64,000 bases of DNA from M3007 sp040397785 (GTDB taxonomy: Bacteria; Bacteroidota; Bacteroidia; Chitinophagales; Saprospiraceae). Location: the NCBI GenBank assembly GCA_040397785.1, contig JBBAVI010000009.1:1-64000 (forward strand), read 5' to 3'. A program made the position numbers and the translations under genes. Below, one piece after another: positions 10,739 to 18,679 of the stretch. The number at the start of each line of letters is the position of its first letter. Within the stretch, counting starts at the first letter, position 1. The notes below the pieces were generated by a model. That model saw only the letters and a list, made by a program, of their open reading frames with translations. It did no database searches and had not been told where the DNA came from.

Positions 10739-10777
10739 ACACCGCAAGCCACCCTGAAACAGGATGGCTTGCGGTGT
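10739..10777 (-). terminator. Rho-independent terminator after the small-peptide gene
   Basis: A 13-bp perfect stem (ACACCGCAAGCCA / TGGCTTGCGGTGT) is capped by a further CCTG/CAGG helix with a C-A mismatch and an AAA loop. On the minus strand it is followed by a T-rich stretch. It lies 26 nt beyond the stop codon at 10804 and 48 nt before pnuC, so it could end the small-peptide transcript or attenuate read-through into pnuC. Confidence 0.65.
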
Positions 10778-10803
10778 GGAATACCCCGAAGGTAATATCA
10801 AAA

Positions 10804-11013
10804 CTACAACGGAATGGTGCCGCCGAGACTATTGCGCAAATCTGAATAATCAGACAGAGACTTGTTAGAAGATTTACCACCTTCTACCCGTGTCATTTCA
10901 TCTTTCGCCAAAACATGAAGATCTTCCTCAAATTTGTCGAGTAAGGAACCTTGCTTTTGATCATCCAGATCATTCGAAGGATCCTGTTTCTTTTTAATAA
11001 ATGGGAAACTCAT
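10804..11013 (-). CDS. Small double-glycine leader peptide, RiPP-precursor-like
   Basis: A 69-residue peptide. The N-terminal part is charged (MSFPFIKKKQDPSNDL), followed by the leader signature L-x-V-L-A-K-D-E-M-x-x-V-E-G-G, which closely resembles the leader of the Bacteroidota GG-type natural-product precursors (families such as TIGR04149, typically LSKDELKKIKGG). Behind the GG is a 24-residue Ser/Asn/Leu-rich segment without Cys. In the known families a C39-peptidase transporter cleaves after GG and exports the core. No modifying enzyme or peptidase transporter is in the neighbourhood, so it would rely on genes elsewhere. It has its own promoter-like element and a strong terminator, so it is likely a monocistronic unit. 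Function not demonstrated. Confidence 0.6.
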   Translation of the reverse strand: MSFPFIKKKQDPSNDLDDQKQGSLLDKFEEDLHVLAKDEMTRVEGGKSSNKSLSDYSDLRNSLGGTIPL

Positions 11014-11050
11014 TGATTATGATGTCTGTTGATTATCGGATAATGTTGGT

Positions 11051-11081
11051 CAAAGGTACTATAATTTTCGTAATGAGCAAG
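11051..11081 (-). promoter_or_regulatory. Promoter of the small-peptide gene
   Basis: On the minus strand CTTG (11081-11078), a 19-nt spacer and TACCTTTG (11058-11051) fit the Bacteroidota consensus. The start codon at 11013 lies 37 nt beyond the -7 box. The 11014-11255 gap is the divergent control region for this gene and the YceI operon. Confidence 0.5.
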
Positions 11082-11255
11082 GGAACGGACAGATTTTTAA
11101 AGAAAACGGTTTCCCGACAATTAAAATATTTTAGCGTGTTCGTTTCTTCGCACGGCAAAAATACCAATTTGGTATCGGCTTTCCCTTATCCAGTCATGAT
11201 TTTTTCTTGGTTCCACCACTTTGTACTAATTTCATCCCTTCAATTTAACCAAGCC

Positions 11256-11855
11256 ATGCTCCAGCGCCCATTTCATTTTTTTGTCCTGCTCTCCCTTGTG
11301 CCATTCGTTTTCCAATACCCAAAATTATGCCAACCAATACCCAATACGAAAAACGATTTGCAAGACAGGATGTTCCGTTGTGACAAAGGAAAAATTACCA
11401 TTCGTTCGGAAGCACCACTTGAAACGATTCAGGCTAGTAGTAATCAACTTAAAGGCATTATTGATGCCAAACAGCGCAATTTTGCCTGGAGCATTGAAAT
11501 CAAAACACTCAAAGGCTTCAATAGTCCATTGCAACAAGAGCATTTTAACGAAAACTATATGGAAACAACGCTGTACCCCACGGCAAGTTTTACCGGAAAA
11601 ATTATCGAAAATATAAACTTTGATACCGATGGAACCTACAATATACGCGCTAAAGGTATCCTGGAAATACATGGCGTTCGGCAGGAACGCATCGTTAAAG
11701 TGCGGCTGGACGTAAAAAAATCAAATATCATCCTGCATTCCGATTTTACCATTGCCCTGGAAGAACACAATATTGCGATTCCAAGGGTGGTGCACCAAAA
11801 AATTGCAACGGATGTGCAGGTCACTGTGGATGCTGTTTTAAAAGCCGGGTCATGA
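11256..11855 (+). CDS. YceI-like domain secreted protein
   Basis: 199 residues from the ATG at 11256. The frame is open further upstream, but this start gives a compact signal peptide (MLQRPFHFFVLLSLVPFVF) and leaves room for the divergent promoters. The mature part has the YceI-type lipocalin-like beta-barrel pattern: GKITIRSEAPLETIQASS, then FAWSIEIKTLKGFNSPLQQEHFNENYMET, and ends with ...LKAGS. YceI proteins bind polyisoprenoid or similar lipids in the periplasm. Its stop overlaps the start of the sensor kinase gene (ATGA), which suggests translational coupling and a role close to that signalling pathway (inference). Confidence 0.7.
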   Translation: MLQRPFHFFVLLSLVPFVFQYPKLCQPIPNTKNDLQDRMFRCDKGKITIRSEAPLETIQASSNQLKGIIDAKQRNFAWSIEIKTLKGFNSPLQQEHFNENYMETTLYPTASFTGKIIENINFDTDGTYNIRAKGILEIHGVRQERIVKVRLDVKKSNIILHSDFTIALEEHNIAIPRVVHQKIATDVQVTVDAVLKAGS

Positions 11856-14794
11856 ATAAAATTGCAGGGATCGCCTTGCTGCTCATACACCTTCTTTTTC
11901 TTGGTAGATTGAGCGCCCAAAATCCGAATTTTCGCTTGCAGCCATTGAAAGATTTGGGGAGCATCCAACTAAGTTGCGTTTTTCAAGACAGCAGCGGCTG
12001 GATTTGGCTGGGCGCACATGGAACACTGTTGCGCTACGATGGCTTCCAGTTGCAATCAGTCCTGTTGCCCGATACATTTCTGAACCAAACGGTAACTGCC
12101 CTTTTTCAAGCGCGTGGAAAAATATGGGTTGGCTTTGACCACGGTTCTATTGGATGCTTACCCGCCAAGGCCCTTTTTTTGCCCGTTACCAAATCAAAAA
12201 ATGCCCGACTACCCAGTTTCCAGGCAGGTATGGAACTTTGGCAACCCGAAGAAGGACTACCCACCAAAAAAATTACCGGTTTTGCAGAAGATGGCAGCGG
12301 CGGATTTTGGTTTTCGACCTATGGAGAAGGATTGTATTGTGTAAAAGGGCCACATATTTATCAGTTTAATCAACAAGATGACAAGCTGGCAAACGATGAA
12401 ATTTATAGCATTACCCGCGATGGAAATGGCCGTATCTGGGTAGGCACGGATGCAGGAATCAGTATTTGCACGATGGCTACGCAGGGCCAAAAATCGGTAA
12501 CAACGCTCAACAGCAGCAACAGCAGCCTGCCTGATGAAATCATCACGGCACTCAGCACTGATATAGACGGGAATGTACTCATCGGCACTTACGACCGCGG
12601 GGTGTGCCGATATCTCCTAACTACCCATCAATTCAACTATTGCACCCCCAATTGGAAGTATGGCCCCATTGCAAGCATGGTTGCTTTCGGAACCGACGAA
12701 ATTTGGGTAGGCACTGCTGGTTCTGGACTTTTGAAAATAGATACCTATACTGGTGCTATCCAAACACAACCTGCTACGAATGCTGGAGCAAAGCAAAAAA
12801 TTCGCGCCCTTTGCAAAGACCGAGAAGGCCTACTTTGGGTAATTAACGATAAAGGACAGTTGCTGTCGGCGAATATGCGGTTCGGATTGGTCCCAACCCC
12901 CTATTCCGATATTCAGGCTATATGCATGGATCACCTGAATAGAATGTGGATTGGTACCAAACGAGGGCTGTTTCTATATCAAAATGATCAGTTTCAGACC
13001 TTATTATCCCCACAAGAAAACATCCTCTCGCTTTGGGAGGCCCCCAACGGCCATGTTTGGGCTGGTACTTTTGGCAACGGCATCTTCCAACTCGATGCAC
13101 AAGGAAAGGTAAAACAGCACCTCACGGAAAAAAACGGACTGCTGAATGGGAGTATTCTGTCTATTTCGGGCAATGCACACTTGGTTTGGCTCGCAACTTT
13201 GGGCGGCGTAAGTTCCCTCCTGCTCAACGAACACGGAAACGTGCAACAGATCAGTCAGCAAAACGAATTGGGCTCCAGCTATGTATATAAGGTGTATGCC
13301 GATCATTCGGGGGGATTTTGGTTTTGCACCGACGGAAAAGGCTTGGTCTACTTCAAAGATGGCCAATTCAAGCATTTCCCAACCACAGGTACCGTGCCAC
13401 TCAAAACCATTTATTCGATTGTAGAAGACTCTAAAGGGCGCATTTGGTTTAGCACCGATAAGGACGGCTTGTTCTGTTATGATGGCAAAAAATTTGAACA
13501 ATTTGGCATCGGCAGCGCCTTACACAGCCAAGTGATTGCAGGTTTGGCTGTGGCAGGGGAGGACGAACTGGCGATTGCTTATGAAGATGGCCTTGATTTG
13601 TTACAACTCGACCGAAAAGCACATATCCGGTTTTATGACGCGCAATTAGGCGCATCCCTCAACGCAACTTCGCTGAATGCCCTTTGTACCGAACCACGTG
13701 GGCATGTCTGGATCGGAAGTGACCGTGGAATGTTGCGGCTCGCGACATTTCAAGAAAATTTCATGGAAGATCCAATTCCTTCCATTACTACGGTTGCCGT
13801 TTTTGATACCCCTTTTGATTTTTTCAAAAAAAACGTATTTGCGTATAACGAAAACTACTTCACCTTTCAATTTACCGGGCTGTGGTACACCAATCCAGAA
13901 TCTGTGCGTTACCGATACCGACTGGAAGGCTTTGATTTGGACTGGAAAATATCGAAAGATCACCTGGCTTCCTACCCCAAATTACCACCGGGCACCTACA
14001 CCTTTCGCATTCAGACCAGCGAACATGGCAATTTTGAAGGCGTGCCCGAAGCGTCTTGGCATTTTCAAATACGCCGCCCGTTTTGGCTGAGTTGGTGGTT
14101 TATTTCCTTGGCTGCACTTTTATTGTTGGGCAGTTTGTATAGCCTAATCTATTTACGAGAAACAAGGCTCAAAAAAGCAGAAAGTCTGAAAAAAGCCATT
14201 GTAGAATCGCAGTTTTCTGCCCTAAAAAGCCAAATTAACCCGCATTTTCTGTTCAACAGCTTCAATACACTGATTACCATTATTGAAGAAAATCCCGCCA
14301 TGGCGGTTTCCTATGTAGAACACTTGTCGGATTTTTACCGCACCATAATGGTGTACCGGGAACGCGACCTGATCCCCCTGCAGGAGGAACTTGTATTGGT
14401 AAGCAACTTTGGGTACCTGCTCAAAAAGCGCTATGAAGATAATTTCTTCATGGAAGTTCAAACCATGTCTGGGCAAGGGCAAATCATGCCACTTACCCTC
14501 CAAATTTTGGTAGAAAATGCCGTAAAACACAACATTATCTCTGCGGCATACCCCTTACGCATTGAAATTTCAGAAACAGCAGACGGCTATATTGCAGTAC
14601 GTAACAATATCCAACCTAAAATAAAACCGGAACCAGGCACGCATTTTGGTCTGCGGAGTTTGATAGAACGCTATACTTTGCTAAGGGAAAGGCCTGTTCA
14701 AGTGCACAATGATGGCCTTTTTTTCACGGTGCAAGTACCCATTGTCAAAGCATCAAAAGAAAATGCACCATCAAAATTTTTTAACCAACAATAG
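11852..14794 (+). CDS. Propeller-type sensor histidine kinase, LytS/His_kinase family
   Basis: 980 residues. A signal peptide (to about residue 22, ending RLSAQ) is followed by a large periplasmic sensor of two beta-propellers built from repeats of the G-x-(I/L)-W-(V/F/L)-(G/S)-T type (for example GRIWVGTDAGI, DEIWVGTAGSG, GRIWFSTDKDG), a Y_Y_Y domain near residues 670-735 and one transmembrane helix near 743-768. The cytoplasmic His_kinase (PF06580) domain has the phosphoacceptor in QINPHFLFNSFNTL, with His at about residue 797, and a C-terminal ATPase part (LVENAVKHN). Such kinases usually sense a polysaccharide or envelope ligand. The partner is the LytTR regulator 9 nt downstream, and the YceI gene overlaps its start. 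Confidence 0.9.
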   Translation: MNKIAGIALLLIHLLFLGRLSAQNPNFRLQPLKDLGSIQLSCVFQDSSGWIWLGAHGTLLRYDGFQLQSVLLPDTFLNQTVTALFQARGKIWVGFDHGSIGCLPAKALFLPVTKSKNARLPSFQAGMELWQPEEGLPTKKITGFAEDGSGGFWFSTYGEGLYCVKGPHIYQFNQQDDKLANDEIYSITRDGNGRIWVGTDAGISICTMATQGQKSVTTLNSSNSSLPDEIITALSTDIDGNVLIGTYDRGVCRYLLTTHQFNYCTPNWKYGPIASMVAFGTDEIWVGTAGSGLLKIDTYTGAIQTQPATNAGAKQKIRALCKDREGLLWVINDKGQLLSANMRFGLVPTPYSDIQAICMDHLNRMWIGTKRGLFLYQNDQFQTLLSPQENILSLWEAPNGHVWAGTFGNGIFQLDAQGKVKQHLTEKNGLLNGSILSISGNAHLVWLATLGGVSSLLLNEHGNVQQISQQNELGSSYVYKVYADHSGGFWFCTDGKGLVYFKDGQFKHFPTTGTVPLKTIYSIVEDSKGRIWFSTDKDGLFCYDGKKFEQFGIGSALHSQVIAGLAVAGEDELAIAYEDGLDLLQLDRKAHIRFYDAQLGASLNATSLNALCTEPRGHVWIGSDRGMLRLATFQENFMEDPIPSITTVAVFDTPFDFFKKNVFAYNENYFTFQFTGLWYTNPESVRYRYRLEGFDLDWKISKDHLASYPKLPPGTYTFRIQTSEHGNFEGVPEASWHFQIRRPFWLSWWFISLAALLLLGSLYSLIYLRETRLKKAESLKKAIVESQFSALKSQINPHFLFNSFNTLITIIEENPAMAVSYVEHLSDFYRTIMVYRERDLIPLQEELVLVSNFGYLLKKRYEDNFFMEVQTMSGQGQIMPLTLQILVENAVKHNIISAAYPLRIEISETADGYIAVRNNIQPKIKPEPGTHFGLRSLIERYTLLRERPVQVHNDGLFFTVQVPIVKASKENAPSKFFNQQ

Positions 14795-14803
14795 AACCTC
14801 ATT

Positions 14804-15571
14804 ATGAAGATATTGATCGTAGAAGATGAACAAGCGGCTGCCCGCCGACTCGAAAAATTATTGCTGGAAATTGCCCCGGAAACCGAAATACTGGGCCACC
14901 TGGAGAGTGTAGAAGCCTGCCTCAGCTGGTTGCAACAACACCCGGCACCCGATTTAATGCTCCTCGATATCCACCTTGCCGATGGCTCCAGTTTTGAAAT
15001 ATTTGAACACCTGAAAGTTACCTGTCCAGTGATTTTCACCACCGCTTTCGATGAATACGCCTTGCAGGCATTTAAGGTAAATGCCATAGATTATCTCCTT
15101 AAACCCATAAAAAGTGTAGAACTGGCAGCAGCCCTGGACAAATACAAACTATTGTTCCAACAAAACACGCCCGATTTTACTGCACTAATCGAGCATATCC
15201 GCAAACAGGAGGCCCCCAATTACCTCCGCCGAATGCTCATTCGTCTGGGAAACAGTATCAAACTAATTGACATGTCTGATGCCGCGTTTTTTTATACCAA
15301 AGATAAAATTACGTTCCTCATTGCCCACAGCTCCGGCAAACGGTTTCCGGTGGATTACCCGCTCGATAAACTAGAAACCATGCTCGACCCAAAAGATTTT
15401 TTCAGAATAAATCGGCAGTTCATTCTAAGAATCAATGCAATAAAAGAAATGCAACCATACTCAAAAAGTCGGATAAAAGTGGATACAAACCCTGCTGCCG
15501 ACCAAGAAATCATTGTTAGCACAGAGCGTACAGCCGCATTCAAACGCTGGCTAGTTGGGGAAGCGGTTTAG
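14804..15571 (+). CDS. LytTR-family response regulator
   Basis: 255 residues. The receiver domain (1-115) keeps the acidic pair E7/D8, the phosphoacceptor D55 (LMLLDIHLAD), T80 and K100 (DYLLKP). A linker leads to a LytTR DNA-binding domain at about 155-252 (DAAFFYTKDKITFL, FFRINRQFILRINAI). It follows the sensor kinase by 9 nt and is its obvious partner. LytTR proteins bind direct repeats upstream of target promoters. The 184-bp gap after it (15572-15755) is AT-rich with repeated GTTTAAC-like words and is the control region of the next gene. Confidence 0.9.
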   Translation: MKILIVEDEQAAARRLEKLLLEIAPETEILGHLESVEACLSWLQQHPAPDLMLLDIHLADGSSFEIFEHLKVTCPVIFTTAFDEYALQAFKVNAIDYLLKPIKSVELAAALDKYKLLFQQNTPDFTALIEHIRKQEAPNYLRRMLIRLGNSIKLIDMSDAAFFYTKDKITFLIAHSSGKRFPVDYPLDKLETMLDPKDFFRINRQFILRINAIKEMQPYSKSRIKVDTNPAADQEIIVSTERTAAFKRWLVGEAV

Positions 15572-15755
15572 TTTTTAATATTTAACGTTGCCGACTAAAA
15601 CTTTATGTAAACTTTTTTCTGTTTAACCTGTTAGTATAATTTTATGCCTTAATTGCTGTTTTGCTTCAACAAAACGCTACAATCATCGGCAAAAACAGGT
15701 CCTTCTCCTTTCGACACAATTTTGTTTAACCTCACCTTCTTTCTATTTTAAACCG

Positions 15756-16664
15756 ATGGCGATTTACTCTATCCGCGACTTAGAGAAACTCACGGGTATC
15801 AAAGCGCACACGATTCGAATATGGGAACAGCGCTATCAGCTCATCGAACCTGCACGTACTGAAACGAATATACGGTTCTATACGGATGACAACCTGCGCC
15901 ACTTGTTCAACATTGCGTTGTTGAATCGGAATGGTTTTAAAATAAGCAAACTGGCCAAAATGCGCCAGGAAGATGTCGCTTCTATTGTTGCCGAAATTGC
16001 CGAAAACAATGGCAGCCAAAACGCTCAAATTGACGCACTGACCCTTTCGATGATCGATCTGGATGAAGCCAACTTTGAACGTATTTTCGCCTCTTACGTA
16101 TGGGAACACGGTTTCGAACGTACCATGCTCGAATTAGTTTATCCTTTTTTGGACAAATTGAATGTGCTCTGGCTCACTAACAGCATCAGTCCCGCGCACG
16201 AAAAATTTATAAGCAACCTGATCCGCCGAAAATTAATGTCGGCCATTGATAAAGAACCGGTTATACCAGCACGCGATGCCAGTACCTTTGTGCTGTACAC
16301 CCCCGAAAGTGAATCTCAAGAACTCACGTTGCTATTTATCCAATATTTATTGCGCGCCCGAAAACAACGGGTAGTGTACCTGGGCGGAGGCACCTCCCTG
16401 AGCGACCTGCGCGACGCCTGCGAGCCACTCGGAGCAGATTTTGTGTTTACCGTTTTACAAGAACCGCTCGCACGCTATTCTATTCAGCAATATGTTGACA
16501 ATGCTGCACAAACTCTGAAAAAAGGACGATTGATCCTCACGGGTGCGCAATTGTTTATCAATTATGTCAAACTACCCGCCAATGCGATGGTACTCAATGG
16601 TTTGGCCGATACCATGCAGTTTTTAGACAATCTCCAAGTAGCGCATCTGAACGCAAAAGCTTAG
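15756..16664 (+). CDS. MerR-family regulator with degenerate B12-binding domain (LitR/CarH-like)
   Basis: 302 residues. A winged-helix MerR domain (YSIRDLEKLTGIKAHTIRIWEQRY, 1-70) is followed by a helical bundle and a Rossmann-like cobalamin-binding fold (residues 175-300, with VVYLGGGTSL). In CarH-type photoreceptors cobalamin is held by a W-x9-E-H motif and by the His of D/E-x-H-x-x-G. Here the first reads W139-x9-E149-K150, and the second reads E186-S-Q188-E-L-T191, so both histidines and the glycine are missing. It is therefore probably a B12- and light-independent relative. No carotenoid gene adjoins it. It converges on the next gene with a 3-bp gap between the stop codons. Confidence 0.8.
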   Translation: MAIYSIRDLEKLTGIKAHTIRIWEQRYQLIEPARTETNIRFYTDDNLRHLFNIALLNRNGFKISKLAKMRQEDVASIVAEIAENNGSQNAQIDALTLSMIDLDEANFERIFASYVWEHGFERTMLELVYPFLDKLNVLWLTNSISPAHEKFISNLIRRKLMSAIDKEPVIPARDASTFVLYTPESESQELTLLFIQYLLRARKQRVVYLGGGTSLSDLRDACEPLGADFVFTVLQEPLARYSIQQYVDNAAQTLKKGRLILTGAQLFINYVKLPANAMVLNGLADTMQFLDNLQVAHLNAKA

Positions 16665-16667
16665 CGC

Positions 16668-17585
16668 CTATTTTGCCAAGAGCTCAAGCGACTTGGTATC
16701 TTGTTGGTTCTTTACCTGTATTTGGTCCAACCACTTTTTAGCAAGTGTATCGTTTTCTGCTTCAATGGCCAACAGGGCACAAAGCGAAAAAACAGCATCA
16801 TCTAATGTACGAAAGCCTTGGTCGGTCTGGATCGCAATGATCTCGCCTACCTTTTGAAAACCAGTCCCCCCTTCCTTTTTCAAGCCCGGAAGCACATAAC
16901 GCGCATCCAACTGCAATTCCCCTGCCTCGCTTTGTGTATAAGTGCCCCATACCACCATTTCAGCATTGCAATGCGTACCAATGGCCGTTGCATCCTCTTT
17001 ATCGGGGTTGTTGGCCGCTGCATCGTATTGGTTCAGAATTTCAACGTTTAATGGAAATTTGCTTTTTGCTGCCAATGCCTCGATACGCGATCGCAACAAC
17101 AATTCCGGACGGGCATCGGACCCGCTTATTTTTTGAAACGGCAACAGCAAAATACGCTTGCCCGGATCCACGAAACTGGGACAAATGATGGCTTTATGGT
17201 GTGATTTTGTTGAAAAAAGGAATTGTTGTTCCAAAAAAAGCAGCAATACCAACACCGCACTAAACAGTCCGGCCCACAACATCCATTTTTTTACTGGTCG
17301 CGCCGGAGTGCTATCGATGGTCTTGCCTTCCAACTGATCCAATACCTCCAACAAAGTATCATTGGCCTTGCTGTACACACGTTGGGCATCCTGAAAAGAC
17401 AAAATGCCCTTTTGTTCTTCCTGACGGGTTTGGTTAATCCCCGACAATACGACTGAGAGGGTGCGCGCCTGGGCAACATACCGCGCATCTTGCTGCAACA
17501 CTGGCAATATAAGTTGGTAGGCGTCCTGGGTTTTTCCTTCCAACAGGAGCGCGCGGGTGCGGTCAATGTTTGTTTTCAGTTCCAT
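16668..17585 (-). CDS. EAD11-like / transmembrane / FlgO-TolB-like protein
   Basis: 305 residues. Residues 1-86 resemble effector-associated domain 11 (N-terminal ARALLLEG-type helix, then SVVLSGINQTRQEEQKGILSFQDAQRV, ending in a Leu-rich helix). One transmembrane helix (about 101-118, WMLWAGLFSAVLVLLLFL) follows. The C-terminal part (about 135-300; RILLLPFQ, AEMVVWGTY) looks like the alpha/beta FlgO/TolB-N-type domain found with adenylate-cyclase-like and TPR proteins. EAD domains are adaptor modules that bring conflict-system effectors together by homotypic contact. A second EAD11-like protein lies at 33938-34636. The role is inferred; no catalytic residues are seen. Confidence 0.55.
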   Translation of the reverse strand: MELKTNIDRTRALLLEGKTQDAYQLILPVLQQDARYVAQARTLSVVLSGINQTRQEEQKGILSFQDAQRVYSKANDTLLEVLDQLEGKTIDSTPARPVKKWMLWAGLFSAVLVLLLFLEQQFLFSTKSHHKAIICPSFVDPGKRILLLPFQKISGSDARPELLLRSRIEALAAKSKFPLNVEILNQYDAAANNPDKEDATAIGTHCNAEMVVWGTYTQSEAGELQLDARYVLPGLKKEGGTGFQKVGEIIAIQTDQGFRTLDDAVFSLCALLAIEAENDTLAKKWLDQIQVKNQQDTKSLELLAK

Positions 17586-17619
17586 GGTTTGGGTGATTGA
17601 CCGCGCAATTTTGCAAAAA

Positions 17620-18489
17620 TCAATCTAATTTTTCCAAACAACGCAACAAACTTTCGCGCCAATGGGGTATTTCCAGTCCAAATGCGGTCCGGATCTTGCT
17701 TTTATCCATCAAACTGAAGTGGGGCCGCATGGCAGGTGTTGGATACGCCTTCGATTCGATGGGCTGTACCGCACAGCGTATATTTTTAATTTCAAAAATA
17801 GCCTTTGCAAAATCGTACCAACTGGTCACACCTTCATTCGAATAATGCCATATTCCCGCCAATAAATACGGTGGAACGGCTTCTGTTTCTGTTTTTCGGA
17901 TAATACTGAGCACGGCCGCCGCCAAATCGGGCGCATACGTCGGAGTGCCAATTTGATCGTACACCACGTTAAGGTTGCTGCGTTCCCGCCCGAGGCGCAA
18001 CATGGTTTTTACAAAATTGTGAGCAAATTCGCTGTACACCCAGGAGGTGCGAATGACCATCGTATTGGGATTGGCCAACATAGCCGCACGTTCGCCCGAG
18101 CGTTTAGTGCGCGCATAAATGCCTTTCGGACTTACAGGATCTTCTTCCTTAAACGGGGTGTTCTGTTTGGTATGGTACACATAATCCGTAGAGAAATGAA
18201 TCAACGGAATTCCCTTGGGTGCACAGGCTTCGGCAAGGTTTTTCACCCCGGTGATGTTGATTTTCCGGGCAGCGGCAGGCTCTTTTTGCGCCTGATCGAC
18301 CGCCGTATACGCCGCACAGTTGATGCACCAACTCACTGGATGCTGATCGAAGAACTTGCGCACCATCCGCTTATTGGTGATGTCCAGTTCTGAGGATCCG
18401 ACGAAATAAAAATAAACGGTGGGATTTTGTTCGGCCAGCTGCCGAAAACACTGCCCCAATTGTCCATTGGCGCCAGTAACTAGGATCAT
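17620..18489 (-). CDS. rfbD: dTDP-4-dehydrorhamnose reductase
   Basis: 289 residues, normal for RmlD/RfbD. It has the NAD(P)-binding GANGQLG motif at 6-12, CINCAAYTAVDQAQ, HFSTDYVY and the catalytic Y-A-R-T-K (YxxxK). It catalyses the last step of dTDP-L-rhamnose synthesis. The other rml genes are not in the window. A TAACTTTG -7 element (18506-18513) lies 16 nt upstream of the ATG. Confidence 0.9.
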   Translation of the reverse strand: MILVTGANGQLGQCFRQLAEQNPTVYFYFVGSSELDITNKRMVRKFFDQHPVSWCINCAAYTAVDQAQKEPAAARKINITGVKNLAEACAPKGIPLIHFSTDYVYHTKQNTPFKEEDPVSPKGIYARTKRSGERAAMLANPNTMVIRTSWVYSEFAHNFVKTMLRLGRERSNLNVVYDQIGTPTYAPDLAAAVLSIIRKTETEAVPPYLLAGIWHYSNEGVTSWYDFAKAIFEIKNIRCAVQPIESKAYPTPAMRPHFSLMDKSKIRTAFGLEIPHWRESLLRCLEKLD

Positions 18490-18505
18490 AAAGCGAAATT
18501 TTTGG

Positions 18506-18513
18506 CAAAGTTA
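18506..18513 (-). promoter_or_regulatory. -7 element of rfbD
   Basis: TAACTTTGC on the minus strand matches TAnnTTTG. No convincing -33 TTTG is seen at the right spacing. The same word occurs in the divergent promoter at 18654 and before gpmI. Confidence 0.35.
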
Positions 18514-18653
18514 AGCGGATTTTTGGAGCATTTACGGGACGAAATAGAGTTGGCAACACGGCCGACAATTCGACAATACCCGCTGTTTGCCATACTTTAT
18601 ATTAAATCTGTCGAAACCTTGGAGTACAGCACAAGCCGACAAACTGGCTTGGC

Positions 18654-18661
18654 TAACTTTG
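18654..18661 (+). promoter_or_regulatory. -7 element of the DUF5916 gene
   Basis: TAACTTTGCC matches TAnnTTTG and lies 18 nt before the start codon, predicting a very short leader. The -33 box is weak. The gap 18490-18679 holds only these two divergent promoters. Confidence 0.35.
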
Positions 18662-18679
18662 CCGCCAAATTGAGATAAT

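Noticed and set aside
10691..10803. TPP or NAD riboswitch before pnuC
   Set aside because: No CTGAGA/ACCTGATCTGG-like core. The main structure is a simple long hairpin placed right after the small-peptide stop.
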